This document shows, one piece after another, positions 1 through 11,141 of a stretch of 64,000 nucleotides of DNA (the stretch's first letter is position 1; each line of letters starts with the position of its first letter). Origin of the DNA: Adineta vaga (taxonomy: Eukaryota > Rotifera); NCBI GenBank assembly GCA_021613535.1, contig CP075494.1, positions 9,176,001 through 9,240,000 on the forward strand, given 5' to 3'. Below the pieces are notes generated by a model, which was not told where the DNA came from, ran no database searches, and saw nothing but the letters and a program-made list of their open reading frames with translations. The translations under genes were made by a program, and so were the position numbers.

Positions 1-1378
1 CCAGATACCTTCGGTAAAGAGATCAATATAATCGCTCGTTTGGGTTTGGGACTTATTTTTTCTCGCTAATTCTAACTGATCAATTGACATAATTCATTTC
101 GATATTTTAAACAGACATCTCTAATTTCGATTTGTTTGTTTCTTTTTTTTTCATCCAGGCATTACGGAAGAAAATCTTGATAAATTATTAAGTCATGCAT
201 TAATCCCAACTGACAAAAAAGGAATTATCTCTAATATGCAACATTTAAATTTACAAATTATTCAAGATCAAAGTCGAGTAAGTGTATTCATATCTTTTTT
301 GTTTGATGAATAAAACAAATCACTCCTCCAGCGTGAAAGTGGAGTATCAGCGGATTTAGGCAGAACATCTGCCATGCATATGGCTACGGAACTATTTATA
401 AAACCGTCCGGGGTGATTTGAATCTTTTCGTTTTCTTCTCTTGATGAGCATGACTAAATCTCTTAGTGACGGTATCTACGTACATAATTTACTTTATTCT
501 CCTTTTCTTCTTCTTCTTCTTTGTCTTCTTCATTTATGTTTAAGCATGAAAAACAATATTTTTCTCTGCATGCAGAAGGAAATAATCGATGAAATATCAA
601 TGATAAATATGAACGAATTTTTTCGTAGGCTGGTAGACGTAAAAACATTCCACAATCAAGAAAGGAGCGTACAGAAACAACCTATACAAATTCAAGATGG
701 ACACCCTATGTTAAAGATATCATGGAGGTACAAAATAGAAGTGAAAAAGAAATAAAATTTTGAAATGAATTCTTTTTTTTTGAAGGATATTATTGATGAA
801 AAATTGGATTCAAGACAATTTCCATTAATCGGTGGACAAAGAAACATTACAGCTAACTTTTCTGCGCAAAGGTAAAGCTAATCAAATAAATGTTACCTGT
901 GAGAAGCAAACCTACTACTAATTTGAGTTTTCAACAAATAGTATCATGTACAAAACTAAAAACGAATAGACGAATCTTTTTTTTATCTATTTCAAACTTG
1001 ATGTTTCATATTACTCAGAATTTTTTCTCTAAAAGAAGAGTCTCAGTGAACGAACGTAAGAATTCCTCTTTTATTTAGTTCTCGAGAATTTGGTGGTTGG
1101 ATGCAAAATCGTAAAGGCGCCGTTCGATCAGGTCCACGTTTAATTGTCTTCATTCTTGGTGGCGTGTGTTATAGTGAGCTTCGTTCTGCTTATGAAGTTA
1201 CTCAAAATAATAATAAGAAATGGGAAGTATTTATCGGTAAGTGAATCGTTTTCTTTTACATGATTTTTGTTTCATGTTTTTTTCGTTCTAATATTTAATA
1301 GGTAGTGATCATATTGTAACTCCGAGACAATTCTTACGCGATCTTGAGATGAAACCACGGCAAGAAGATGAACAGTAG
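1..1378 (+). CDS. STXBP1: Sec1/Munc18 family protein, syntaxin-binding (UNC-18/STXBP1), 3' end only
   Basis: C-terminal part of a Munc18-type SM protein, which binds syntaxin and templates SNARE assembly for vesicle fusion at the plasma membrane. Exons: about 1-13, 159-277, 629-727, 786-871, 1079-1236, 1302-1378. Phases agree at every junction (1, 0, 0, 2, 1). Diagnostic stretches in order: [60 protein letters not shown]; these follow the domain 3 end of animal Munc18-1/UNC-18 nearly residue for residue. The protein ends with a short acidic tail and a TAG at 1376-1378. The first exon is cut by the window edge and is the least certain. The intron 278-628 is unusually long (351 nt) and holds a foldable element described separately. 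The neuronal paralogue is favoured over STXBP2/3 but not proven. Confidence 0.93.
316..420 (+). other. Foldable intronic element (cloverleaf-like) or cryptic cassette exon
   Basis: Inside the unc-18 intron. An 11-bp closing stem pairs 316-326 with 410-420 (one G-U). It encloses three small hairpins: 326-330/340-344, 359-363/369-373 and 386-389/404-407; the first shares base 326 with the closing stem. The same DNA also begins with a good acceptor (CTCCAG, ending 331) followed by an open phase-0 frame that stops at TGA 418-420, so it could be a cassette exon that truncates the protein. I cannot tell which reading is right. It does not match tRNA, and although TGATGA lies at 304-309 I see no matching D box. 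Confidence 0.35.
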
Positions 1379-1901
1379 AAATATGCAAACCATCAGATTT
1401 CCACGTATTCTGTGTTTATTTTATTTTTTCCATGAACAGCACAACATTTTCATTCATTCATTCATTGTCTTCTCTCCTTTTATTTATAATCTTGTACACA
1501 ATGCTTCTTGTTTGTTTGTGTAGCTTGCTCGACGCGCATATATTACTTTTGTCTTCTATTCAGTCTTTTTTAAAATTCATTAATCAAATATTCCCTCATA
1601 TATTCATACGTCAAACTAATCTTGTGCAATGTTTTCTTCTTTTGTCTATGTTGTAGAACGCGCGTATCTATATATATATAAACATGAAACTTACTTTTGT
1701 CTTCAGCGAACAGTGTTTCCAAACGAGATATCCTTTTTTTCTCTGTTAGTGTATTTGTGTACCTAATTGCCTCTATTTATTGAATATGCATCTTCGTATT
1801 TTTCTTTTCTTTTTTTTGCTTGTGCACAGCAAATCTATGTGTTCTAGAGATGAATTAATCAAATAAAAATTATTCACCATATAAACTACTTGTTTTCTTC
1901 C

Positions 1902-1942
1902 GTATATATATATATATATATATATAGATGTGTGTGTGTGTG
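1902..1942. repeat. Compound (TA)n(TG)n microsatellite
   Basis: About twelve TA units followed directly by about seven TG units in the spacer downstream of unc-18. Confidence 0.85.
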
Positions 1943-3401
1943 ACAAACATTGAGGATGACTTCTATTGATAGCATTGGTTTTTATGCATCAATGATTTGA
2001 AAAAATATATTTCTCTATGTAAATAGAATTGTCCAAGAATACTTAACATGATTAGTGAACGAAAAGACTAGAAAGAAAATGTAATTTTTTGGTATTGAAT
2101 ATTCTTCAAAGAAATAGAGAGATGAGATCGATATAAGAAGAAAGGAGACTCTCTTATAGAAAGTTGGATAGATTAATAATAAAGAAGAAAAAGACTTTCA
2201 CCTCTATTTACAAAAATAATAGAATAACATTAAGAGAATGGTCAACTGTTTCTTTCTCTTCAAACTATCATTCTATTTCGTGATTTCAAACATTCTAAAT
2301 TGAATTTTGTTCGATTTTGTCAGTTTTCATTTTATTTTGTTTTATTACTATTTGTACAACGGTATTGGGCGTTTACTAAAGAGTCGTAAGCCGTGAGCAT
2401 ACCGTCATATATGGCGCTATTATAATGAACTTATGATTCGTATTTCTGTCTTAGAAATTAGAGACATATTCGAGACAGTATCCAGATTGTTTCTCTTGTA
2501 TTGCATAACAATCACGTGACGTATTTAGAGCATACAAACAAGCAATTTGTTACTATGAAAGGATGAGACAATAGAAAGAATAAACAATATCATCGATCAT
2601 GATTTATCTTCTGTCATGACTAACAAACAGTGACAAAGCTAAAGATCAACGGATTTTCTCAACTAAAACCATTCATTTTAAATTCTTAATCTTTTCTGAA
2701 ATCTATTTGATAGAAAGCAAAAACAATTCAGGAAAATAAGTAAGGCAAAAAACATGATTCAAAGAGATTAGAATAAAACTACATTCGATTATAAAACAGT
2801 AGCAGCAAAGAAAAAATGATTTTGAAACAGTTCGTTTCGTCACAATGCTTGGATTGTGTTCGTTGTTCACTGAAAAGAGAAAGAAAAAAAACAGTTAACT
2901 CAATTAATTCATTCAATTTTACTGTTTTTCGTTGCTGTCTTGAAATGATTTGAATAATTATATTGACATATCTAATTGTGTATCCATTTATATCGTATTC
3001 GAAGGATTTCAGCAATAGATTTATCGATATTTTAAATTCTGTAAAAGCTATATAATCGAAGCTAATTAAATATCATTAATTAGTATCAATCAGTCATATA
3101 GATTAGAATAATATTACTTGAGTTTTTTTATCAAGCTCTCATGTTCTCATTTAGAATGTCAGATTGAAAAATGTTTCCTTTTATTTTAGATTATATAAGT
3201 ATCTTCATTTTTCGGAAAGATATCTCATTTTCATAAAACTAAATTTATTTAAAAATATACATTTAATTCATCAGCATACCAACGATTCTAATGATCTAAT
3301 GTATTATTCACTAATTTACATCTTTCTATCAAGTCAAGTATTATTGCATGTATGATAGTTTTGTTTTGATCAATTGTTTATCTTGAGACAGAACAGATCA
3401 T

Positions 3402-3677
3402 TTGTTGGACATCGGTGTTGATTTGCGTCGAGTACAACAAAGAACTCACACATGTTTCGTATTGATCAAGCAAATATTACAAATCTATAATGTCTCAGAA
3501 AACAATTTAAACGTTACATTACATGTTATCAATCAATTCGTAGTATTAATAAACGATTTTCATGACAAATTCATAGCGAAAATTGACTCTATCAAAAGTA
3601 ACTTGTATAGTATTATATCCGAAAATATAATTCATTGTTCAACATCAATCGCAAGGAGTATTTCAATCACGTATTGA
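3402..3677 (+). CDS. Doubtful open frame, possible terminal exon
   Basis: A 91-codon frame (first codon TTG; no ATG at the start) that ends in TGA and is followed by AATAAA about 20 bases later. The translated sequence has reasonable amphipathic character (for example VDLRRVQQRTHTCFVLIKQ) and could be the last exon of a gene, with an acceptor-like AG just upstream near 3391. I found no matching upstream exon and recognise no family. It may equally be a decayed exon or chance. Confidence 0.2.
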   Translation: MLDIGVDLRRVQQRTHTCFVLIKQILQIYNVSENNLNVTLHVINQFVVLINDFHDKFIAKIDSIKSNLYSIISENIIHCSTSIARSISITY

Positions 3678-4452
3678 TTTTTCTCTAACTAAGGAAATAA
3701 AATCAATCATTCTAACAAATATGCTGATTTTCTACTTTTATAGTACAGTATTGCTAACGAGGACGACTAGAATTTTTTTCCAAAAAATGTTAATCTTTAC
3801 CATGTATTTGTTGAAATATATTAGCTAGATCGATATTTACCTATTGGTTTGTAGATTTATAAAACGGAAATTGACGAAAACAATTATGAATTAGTATTAG
3901 AAGTTAATCATAATGTATACTGTCGTTGTACAACAAAAAATATTTCCATAATAAACTTTATGTGTGGTTGATATTTCTTCGACATACTATTACGATGATA
4001 ACAAATACAATAATAAAACTAATTAGATAGTGACTGTGGAACGTCTTCTTATTTATGTATGTAAAAATTCATAATATTCTTCGTAGAAACTTTGTTTAGT
4101 GTCATATTTCAGAAACAGAGTTTAATTCAATAAGTATAAAAGAATGTATAAATCTATGAGCAAGTCATCTATTCCGTCGATTGATATAGTATAGACTCGA
4201 GCCATGGATTTGTGTTGAAGAAAAAAATTCACGAGTGAATCAGATTATGAGAAAGAACTGATCTGAACATATCAACGTATAATTCAAAAATAGTGACGAT
4301 GAATGATGCGAATTCTCGACAGATTTCATCATTGTAAATCAAAATGAGTTAACTATCGATATTTGTGAGCTTTGATAGGAAATGATAGAATGTATTTCTT
4401 CGAATGTGAAAACTTTCATAGAATATTAAAAATCTTTTCATTTTTTATAAGT

Positions 4453-5248
4453 CTAAAGTGATTCTGATTGAAGATTGAATTCGAATTTGACGCTTAATAA
4501 ATGAGTTAAATATTGATAGATATGTACTAATTGAAACATTACGAGATCAACAATTGATTTGATTTCTTGATTTTGTTGATGAGTAATTATAAATCTTATA
4601 TTAAATGTTGAAACAACAAGTCCAAGAAATGCAATATAATTGAGATAACTCGTATGAAGTTCAATTCCGAAAAGAATATTGCTAGCAAATAGAATATAGC
4701 AAACGAGAGAAGATAAGAAGATGATAAAAGATGTAGATGAATCGAATGTATAACCAGAATATTCAGTAATACCAAAGATGAATATAAGACATGAGTAAAT
4801 GATAAAATAAGGAATAGAAATATAGAAACCTAAATAAATTTAAGTTAATCAATAGAAAACTCAATGAATCTTGATGGAATACGACTATATTCTCCAAAAA
4901 TAAAGCAGAACTCATTTCCTATGTATTATGTCACTGTAGATTTTCGATACGAAATGAATTCGTACCTTCATCTATTGTATAATCTTTATATGTATAATTA
5001 ATCCCTATACTTAATGTAATAATTAATAAAATCGATATAATCATTCTCATCCAATGATCTGTTAGATATGTACTAAGAAACATCAAACAATAAGCCAACC
5101 ACATTGCTCTTATACTTAATAATTTCGATGGAATTTTCTCGAGAAGTTTTGAAATTTCATTTATTTCATTTTGTAGATAAATCAGTGTAAAAATCGATAT
5201 CAGTTGGAGACTCGCTTCACCGAAAATAAAAAAAACATTATCGTCCAT
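4453..5248 (-). CDS. Orphan multipass membrane protein, 219 aa
   Basis: Two exons, 5248-4966 and 4829-4453, joined by a 136-nt GT-AG intron (donor GTACGA, acceptor TTTAG, phase 1); together exactly 220 codons including TAG. The protein starts MDDNVFFIFGEASLQL and contains about six hydrophobic stretches: roughly residues 10-25, 45-65, 68-88 from exon 1 and three more from exon 2 (starting FYISIPYFIIYS, FIIFLSSLVCYILF, YIAFLGLVVSTF). There is no obvious signal peptide beyond the first membrane segment. I do not recognise the family. The topology could suit a small receptor-like or channel-like protein, but no motif supports either. The downstream gene ends only 222 bases upstream of this start on the same strand. 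Confidence 0.62.
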
Positions 5249-5469
5249 AAATAATTTCCATTAATCATCGATTTGACGAAAAAAGTAGATTCGATTTAGG
5301 AAAAAAAGCGCTATTTATTTCTTTTAACAACAAACAAAAAAAATAATAAGAATAAAATTCATTCCCAATAATTTCCACACACAGAGATTCAAAGCAGTTA
5401 GAAAAAGAGCGTCAGATTAACATCACCTTCATAAGAGAAGAGTGAGAGACATTTCTTTAAAAAAAAAGA

Positions 5470-8400
5470 TTATGCATGATAATCTTCAGATTTTGGAAGC
5501 ACAATATGTTGTAATTCATCATGAATGGATGAAATGATATTTTTTGTATTTAAAACACTTCGTTTAGCCATTATATATTCATCTCGATAATCATTACGTC
5601 GATATAGATTATTATCTACTTCGGGTTCAACCCAAGCTGAACGTATTTGTCCTCGATTTTTCGATATCGAATCAACATAAACACCATCATTATTAAATTG
5701 ATGTTGTCGTCGTTGTTCAATATGCCCACCATTGTGACGCATCTTTGCTTCTTGATCAGTTTCAAGACGAGTTCGTGCCGTTCGTTTAGGATTAGCGTAA
5801 GCATCGGTCGCTGTCGCAGCACGATCAGCAATATTTGTATCATCGTAGAATAGTGGAGGATTTGAACGAGAACTATATTGAGTTAAACGTTGATCATCAA
5901 TGTTATATTTAGGAATTAATTCGACAGGTTTTGAACGTGCTATATCAGAAGTACGATCACCCGCTTCATAAGGATTATAACGTAGACGAAGAATGGATGG
6001 ATCAGGACGTTCTGAAACTTGTGCAAGAACAGGTATATGAGGAATTTGTGGCGCATTAGTAATAATAGGTTGATTTTTCGAATTATCCGAAGCGGAATGG
6101 ATGCGACGACGTTGACGACGTCGTTTTTGTCTTTCGGTCTCGCTATCTGGATTATAGGTTTCTTCACTATCAGCTTTATCGAGAACTTCATCTAATAAAC
6201 GATGTAATTTTGTTCGTCCAGCTTCAATTTCTGGTGATTGTGCTGAACGATGTGATGCATGAGTAGAGACAATACCATTTTCTGTTGAAGGATCATGAAC
6301 ATAAACACGATTATCATACTGATAAGGACTTGTACCTAAATAAAAATATGAGAATGTTTTCAAATTTCAAATGACTATTGTAGATTATTAACTATGACTT
6401 CTGTTCTTATTTTTGGTGCTGCTTGCCTTGATTATATCGCACAAGTTAATCATTTTCCTCAACCCGATGAAAAACTTCGTACCAATTCTTTAACTATATG
6501 TGGTGGTGGTAATGCAGGTAATACTGCAACATGTCTTAGTCGTTTAGGTATTCAACTCAAACTGATGACAAAAATAGGTCCTGATGCTAATGGTGATAAG
6601 ATTCTTCAAGATCTTCGTGAAGAAAAGAATATCGATACATCATTGATTCTAATTGATCCAACAATAATTAGTCCAATGACATATACTATTGTAGATATGG
6701 AATCAACAACTCGAACATGTTTATTCAGTGCAAAGAATGAACAAATACTTGTCAATGATATTCAATCTCAATGTTTAGATCAAATTCATTACATTCATTT
6801 TGATAGTCGTTCCACTGAAGCTGCTGTTCATTTGGCTAAGTTAGCTAAAGAAAAATCGATTCTATGTTCACTTGATCTTGAACGAGAAAGACCTCATTTA
6901 AATCAATTAATTCCTTTAATGGATTATATTATAACGACAGAAAATTATTCATTACGTGTCTGTCGTGATTCATCTCTGATAGAAACAGCAAAGCGTCTTC
7001 TTCAAACATGTAAATTTGTTATAATAACTTGTGGTAAAAATGGAAGTATACTCGTTGAACGATTAGATAAAAACTCTTTATCTCAAACGAAAGACAATCC
7101 TGATCATGGAAGTATGGTTACACGAGAAGTTCATCAAATAAATGGAGAAGATTTTACAGTATGGAAATGTACAGCATGGCCTGTCAAATCGGAAGAAATC
7201 ACTGATACAACAGGTTGTGGTGATTCATTTATTGGTGGAGTTCTTTATTGTCTGTTAAGAAAAGAATTTTGGTCAAGAGATCAATTACTTCGTTTTGCTT
7301 CTTACATTGCAATGTGTAAAATAAAAGGAATTGGAGCACGTTCTTCCTTACCTTATCTTTCAGATATTAATATGAACTTATTCGAATAAAACAATGACTT
7401 ACTTGATGAAACTGAATTTCGATGTCCAGTTGTCGACGACTAAATCAACAAGAAGAATCAATTTAAATGTTATGTTTTCTTGAATAAAATCCTTTTTTTT
7501 TATTACATGATATTGTTCTTCTAAACGAAGTTTATTTCTCCAACGTTCAACATCATTTTGACGACGAATTTCATCCATTGGTATTTCAGTAGGAACGGAA
7601 TGTTGAACAACGTGATTTGAACTACCTTCTGAGTCAGTAGATGCTAAACGATGAAAAGGAGTGCTTCCACCAACCAATGGGTCGTGTTTAGTTAATATAT
7701 GAACACTCTTTCCATTCGCTGTTGTTGCTGTAGTTGTTGTCGGTGGTGGTTGAGTTAGAACTTCATTCGAAATAGGAGGATTATTCTATTGAAAAAAAAA
7801 CCATACAAAGTTTAGATTTCTTTTGAGGTAAAACGAATGCTTTCATCATGTAAACAAACAATATTGACAAAATCATTCCTTCGGCAATCTACTACTTGAA
7901 GTTTTACTAATGTGAAATCTTGTGTGATAAAATGCAGTAGCTTGAAGCAAATTTTTTTCATTCAGATGAAAGAAAAGCAATTCATACGATTTTAACCGCG
8001 CATCTAATCTCAAGTAGAAAACTCTCGATGTATACTCAAAACAAACCACAAATGTTTTACGAATCAATTCTTTCTTTTCTTCCAATAGCTTACTGTAGAT
8101 CGAGTTGATAATGGTGCATTTTGTAGAGGCTAAGAAAAATTGATAAGAATTATTATTTTAAAAGGTATGCTCGTTACTATACTTTGACTAATAATCGATT
8201 TGTTTGTCGCGGACGACATTTATAATGAAGATAACAAAAGATAAAGATGAGTACGACAGCAAAAGCTACAGGTCCAAGAACGGCACCAATAATCCATAAT
8301 TTCTGATCAGCAACAGGATTATCTGTTGATGCAATACTCGTACTTCGGATTAATTCATCTTCATAATTCAATCCGAGAATATCAGTAATCTGTGCTCGAG

Positions 8401-11141
8401 ATAATTTGTCTGTAGCTGATTTTACTAGAATTGGTGCAACTAATGTATTTGAACTACAGGAATCTAGTACAGTATAATTAGTCTGATATTTTTTTGGTGT
8501 GATTGTTGAAATCTAGGTTAATATCAGAATAATATTTTATGAAAAACATATTTTAGAGAAAGAAAATATGTTTACTTCAGCTATATTTGAAACAAGATTA
8601 ACATTATAACCAGTGGCGCATATCTCACGTCTAATACGTTGTCTTGTTTGTGTACAATTAGTAGCAGATGAATTGGCTTCACAGCGAAAGGCAAAATTCA
8701 TAATTTGAATAAGTTTTTGACGAATAGATTCTCGTGTTGAATTATCATTTGGATTAAATGTTTGATTCAAAGGTGCAATGAGAACTGAAATTGTAGAGAA
8801 AAATATTAATTTATTCATTAACTAATCTGTTAGAAAATATCTGCATACCAGTGGAAATAATATAGGATAGTGATATCGTAGTTGTAGTAATTGTAGTACT
8901 AACTGTTGTTGTTGTTGTCGTTGAATTATTTGCATCAGTATTCACTGTTGTTTGATTAATTGTGTCTATAGGATATAAATATTCATAGAAAAGATATTGA
9001 AAAAAAGTGAGAAAGAACAGATAATAGTAATGATTCAACAAAATAGCAGACTTTCTTGTATTTGATATGATTACCTGGACGAAAAGAAGAAGTCAATGTA
9101 GTTTGTGCTCTTACATAAATTGAACTACTACTGCTCGCAAATGTATTAGTAGATGAAAATAAAGTATTCACAATCGATCGTTCTGAGCTACTTCGTTCAG
9201 AGATCGTTGTAGTGAACTGACTAGATTGTAATGAGATTGCAGGTGAAGTTTTTGGAGATTCGGTAGTTATTATTGTCGAGATCAGTCTACTTGACAGCGA
9301 ACTGATTCCGGATACATGTGATGATGATGATGAATCAGTTCGAATGGAAGTAAACATGATAGTTGGTGTATTTGATGTTATTGAAGTATCATGTGAAAGT
9401 GAACTCGTGGGATTTGAAGATAAAGTTCCTTTTGTTGTACCATCCGTATTTTTGGTTGTGTAAGTATAAAATGATGAAGAAATACTCGGTATTGATGTTA
9501 CTGAACTTGTTATGGTCGTGATATGATTAGTAGAAGCTTGTGAACTAACTATTGAGCTCATACTAGTAGTCATTGTATTTCTTGCAACTACTGTTGAAAC
9601 AGTATTTGTATAAGTTGTTAATAGTGTTTCTAGAATTTTTGTTGATGACATTTGTGTAACAGATGTTACACTGGACGTCATCAACGATGAATAAACTGAA
9701 TTGGATATGTTATTCATTCTACTAGTAGTATATATAGCTGATGGACTAAGATTTGTACTTGTACTAGTTATCATTTGCGAATACAATGATGAAGATGTTA
9801 TTATGGTTGTAGGTAATGAACTTGTATAACTTGTCTGTGTAGTGTCATTTATTGCTAAAATCAAAGAGAGAATGATGTTCGAATAGGGTCATTTTCTTTA
9901 TGATCCAAAATTATTGTTGTTAGCCAGGCATATAACTATATATGTATATATGATTGCAAGCAGATGATTAGTTGCTATTGTATCTATCGAGCGCAATGTA
10001 AAAATGATAATTTGATAGACATGCAAATAAGATACAACGATAACAATACAAGCACAATTATACATAGATACAAATTAGAAGATAAACTAACTCACCATCA
10101 GCCCTTTTTACTAAATAAATCAATAAGAAGACAAATGGGTTATTTATAACTACCAACTAGCATATTATATTAATTTCTACTATTAATTATTCAATCACAA
10201 TAAAAACAAATAGTTTCTTACCTCGAATAATAGTTTCAGGTTGATCTTTCACGAACGTCGATTCTACAAAATCAAAATTCATTAAATAATCAAGAATCGA
10301 TCAAATAATACTAACTATAAGTTTGAAGATGATAAACACTGAATGCATCTAGACCAACAACAATCCGTCTTGTTCATATCTGAATTTTTATGACATTTTA
10401 TATTACATAGATTTGTATTTAATAATGGCACATTTAATTCATTTCCACAATAGCATAAATTACTAGTGAAGAGAGAAAAGGAAATCAAAAAGAAAATGAG
10501 AGACTATCAAAGGATTTTTCATACGCATTTGCAATTCCTGCATAAATATAATTTCTAGCACATTGTTCAATACATTCTTTTAATGATTCTACAACATTCA
10601 TTTTTATCTGTAATGATACCTTAGGAAAACATCCATGATAACCAACACGATTATTTTCACAAACAGAAACTAAAATATAGAAATCAAGTTGAATTATCGG
10701 GTATAAAAAAATATAAACTACTTGTTTTATATTCATCTAATGAATTATCTACATGATAAACACTATTTCGTCTATATCCACCACATTTTTCAGAGGTTGA
10801 ACAAAGATGATCACATTCATCTTCAGAAACTTGACCATAAATTCCATAACGATGTCCACAACGACATTCATTTTCATATTGAATAGCTGCATAAGGAAAT
10901 TTTTGTTCATGACAATGAAGGATACATTCTTTCGGCGTTAATTGTTCATAATCACCAATAAATGTACTCAGATCTCGATCACCAATTTGATCAATAAAAC
11001 AACCCAAATATTGATTTGAAGCTAGAAGAAAAGGTTTTTTTTGTTGAAAACAAAATCTTAAGAATCTTTTTCAGTTTTCTTACCACGAATAATCGTTATT
11101 GAAACGATTAAATACGAGAAGATAATTATTACATTCATCAT
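5470..11141 (-). CDS. WSC-domain, Ser/Thr-rich, single-pass membrane protein with KIAA1549-like juxtamembrane region and tail (one frame break)
   Basis: Thirteen exons on the minus strand: 11141-11084, 11021-10722, 10669-10525, 10462-10316, 10263-10222, 9854-9075, 8965-8849, 8784-8576, 8512-8183, 8129-8094, 7785-7507, 7439-7403, 6335-5470; about 1,114 residues. Order: signal peptide (MMNVIIIFSYLIVSITII); WSC domain 1 (YLGCF, ECRCG, CGGYRRNSVYH); WSC domain 2 (GYHGCFP, NLCYCGNELN); a roughly 260-residue Ser/Thr-rich mucin-like stretch; a SEA-like region with N-glycosylation sites; one membrane helix (LWIIGAVLGPVAFAVVLIFI); and a long basic/acidic cytoplasmic tail including RLLDEVLDKAD. All junction phases close except in exon 10462-10316, where one extra base shifts the frame (see findings). 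The tail and juxtamembrane region recall the KIAA1549/DUF3827 family; that link is from memory. WSC domains usually bind glycans, so a surface sensor or adhesion role is inferred. Confidence 0.72.
6394..7389 (+). CDS. PfkB/ribokinase-family sugar kinase, ketohexokinase-like, 331 aa
   Basis: Single-exon gene lying entirely inside the 1,067-nt intron (6336-7402) of the minus-strand WSC gene. It begins MTSVLIFGAACLDYIAQVN, the usual first beta strand of PfkB kinases, carries the glycine-rich substrate loop GGGNAGNTATCLSRLG (residues 37-52), and has the C-terminal signature DTTGCGDSFIGG (from residue 271) with the catalytic-base aspartate D277 and the anion hole. Length is normal for ketohexokinase or ribokinase. 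It should phosphorylate a free sugar or nucleoside in the cytosol using ATP; the exact substrate cannot be read from sequence, and ketohexokinase-like is a guess from overall spacing. The stop codon sits only 12 bases before the host intron's boundary at 7402. Absence of introns suggests retroposition or acquisition. Confidence 0.88.
   Translation: MTSVLIFGAACLDYIAQVNHFPQPDEKLRTNSLTICGGGNAGNTATCLSRLGIQLKLMTKIGPDANGDKILQDLREEKNIDTSLILIDPTIISPMTYTIVDMESTTRTCLFSAKNEQILVNDIQSQCLDQIHYIHFDSRSTEAAVHLAKLAKEKSILCSLDLERERPHLNQLIPLMDYIITTENYSLRVCRDSSLIETAKRLLQTCKFVIITCGKNGSILVERLDKNSLSQTKDNPDHGSMVTREVHQINGEDFTVWKCTAWPVKSEEITDTTGCGDSFIGGVLYCLLRKEFWSRDQLLRFASYIAMCKIKGIGARSSLPYLSDINMNLFE

Larger units (their letters stand above)
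1379..4452. other. Gene-poor spacer with unc-18 3' UTR and microsatellites
   Basis: About 3.1 kb without a convincing gene. It starts with the unc-18 3' UTR; AATAAA occurs near 1861-1866. A (TA)n run at about 1902-1926 is followed by (TG)n at about 1929-1942. Open frames at 2779-3015 and 3164-3355 have no protein-like composition that I recognise. An open frame at 3402-3677 is listed separately. The remainder is AT-rich and shows no RNA gene that I can identify. Confidence 0.6.

Noticed and set aside
2357-2406. ACGGTA...TACCGT inverted repeat in the spacer
   Set aside because: Only six bases per arm with a long loop; expected by chance in AT-rich spacer of this length.
9964-10149. Short plus-strand frame inside the WSC gene intron
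   Set aside because: 61 codons, no domain, lies in a spacer-like intron; nothing supports a second nested gene here.
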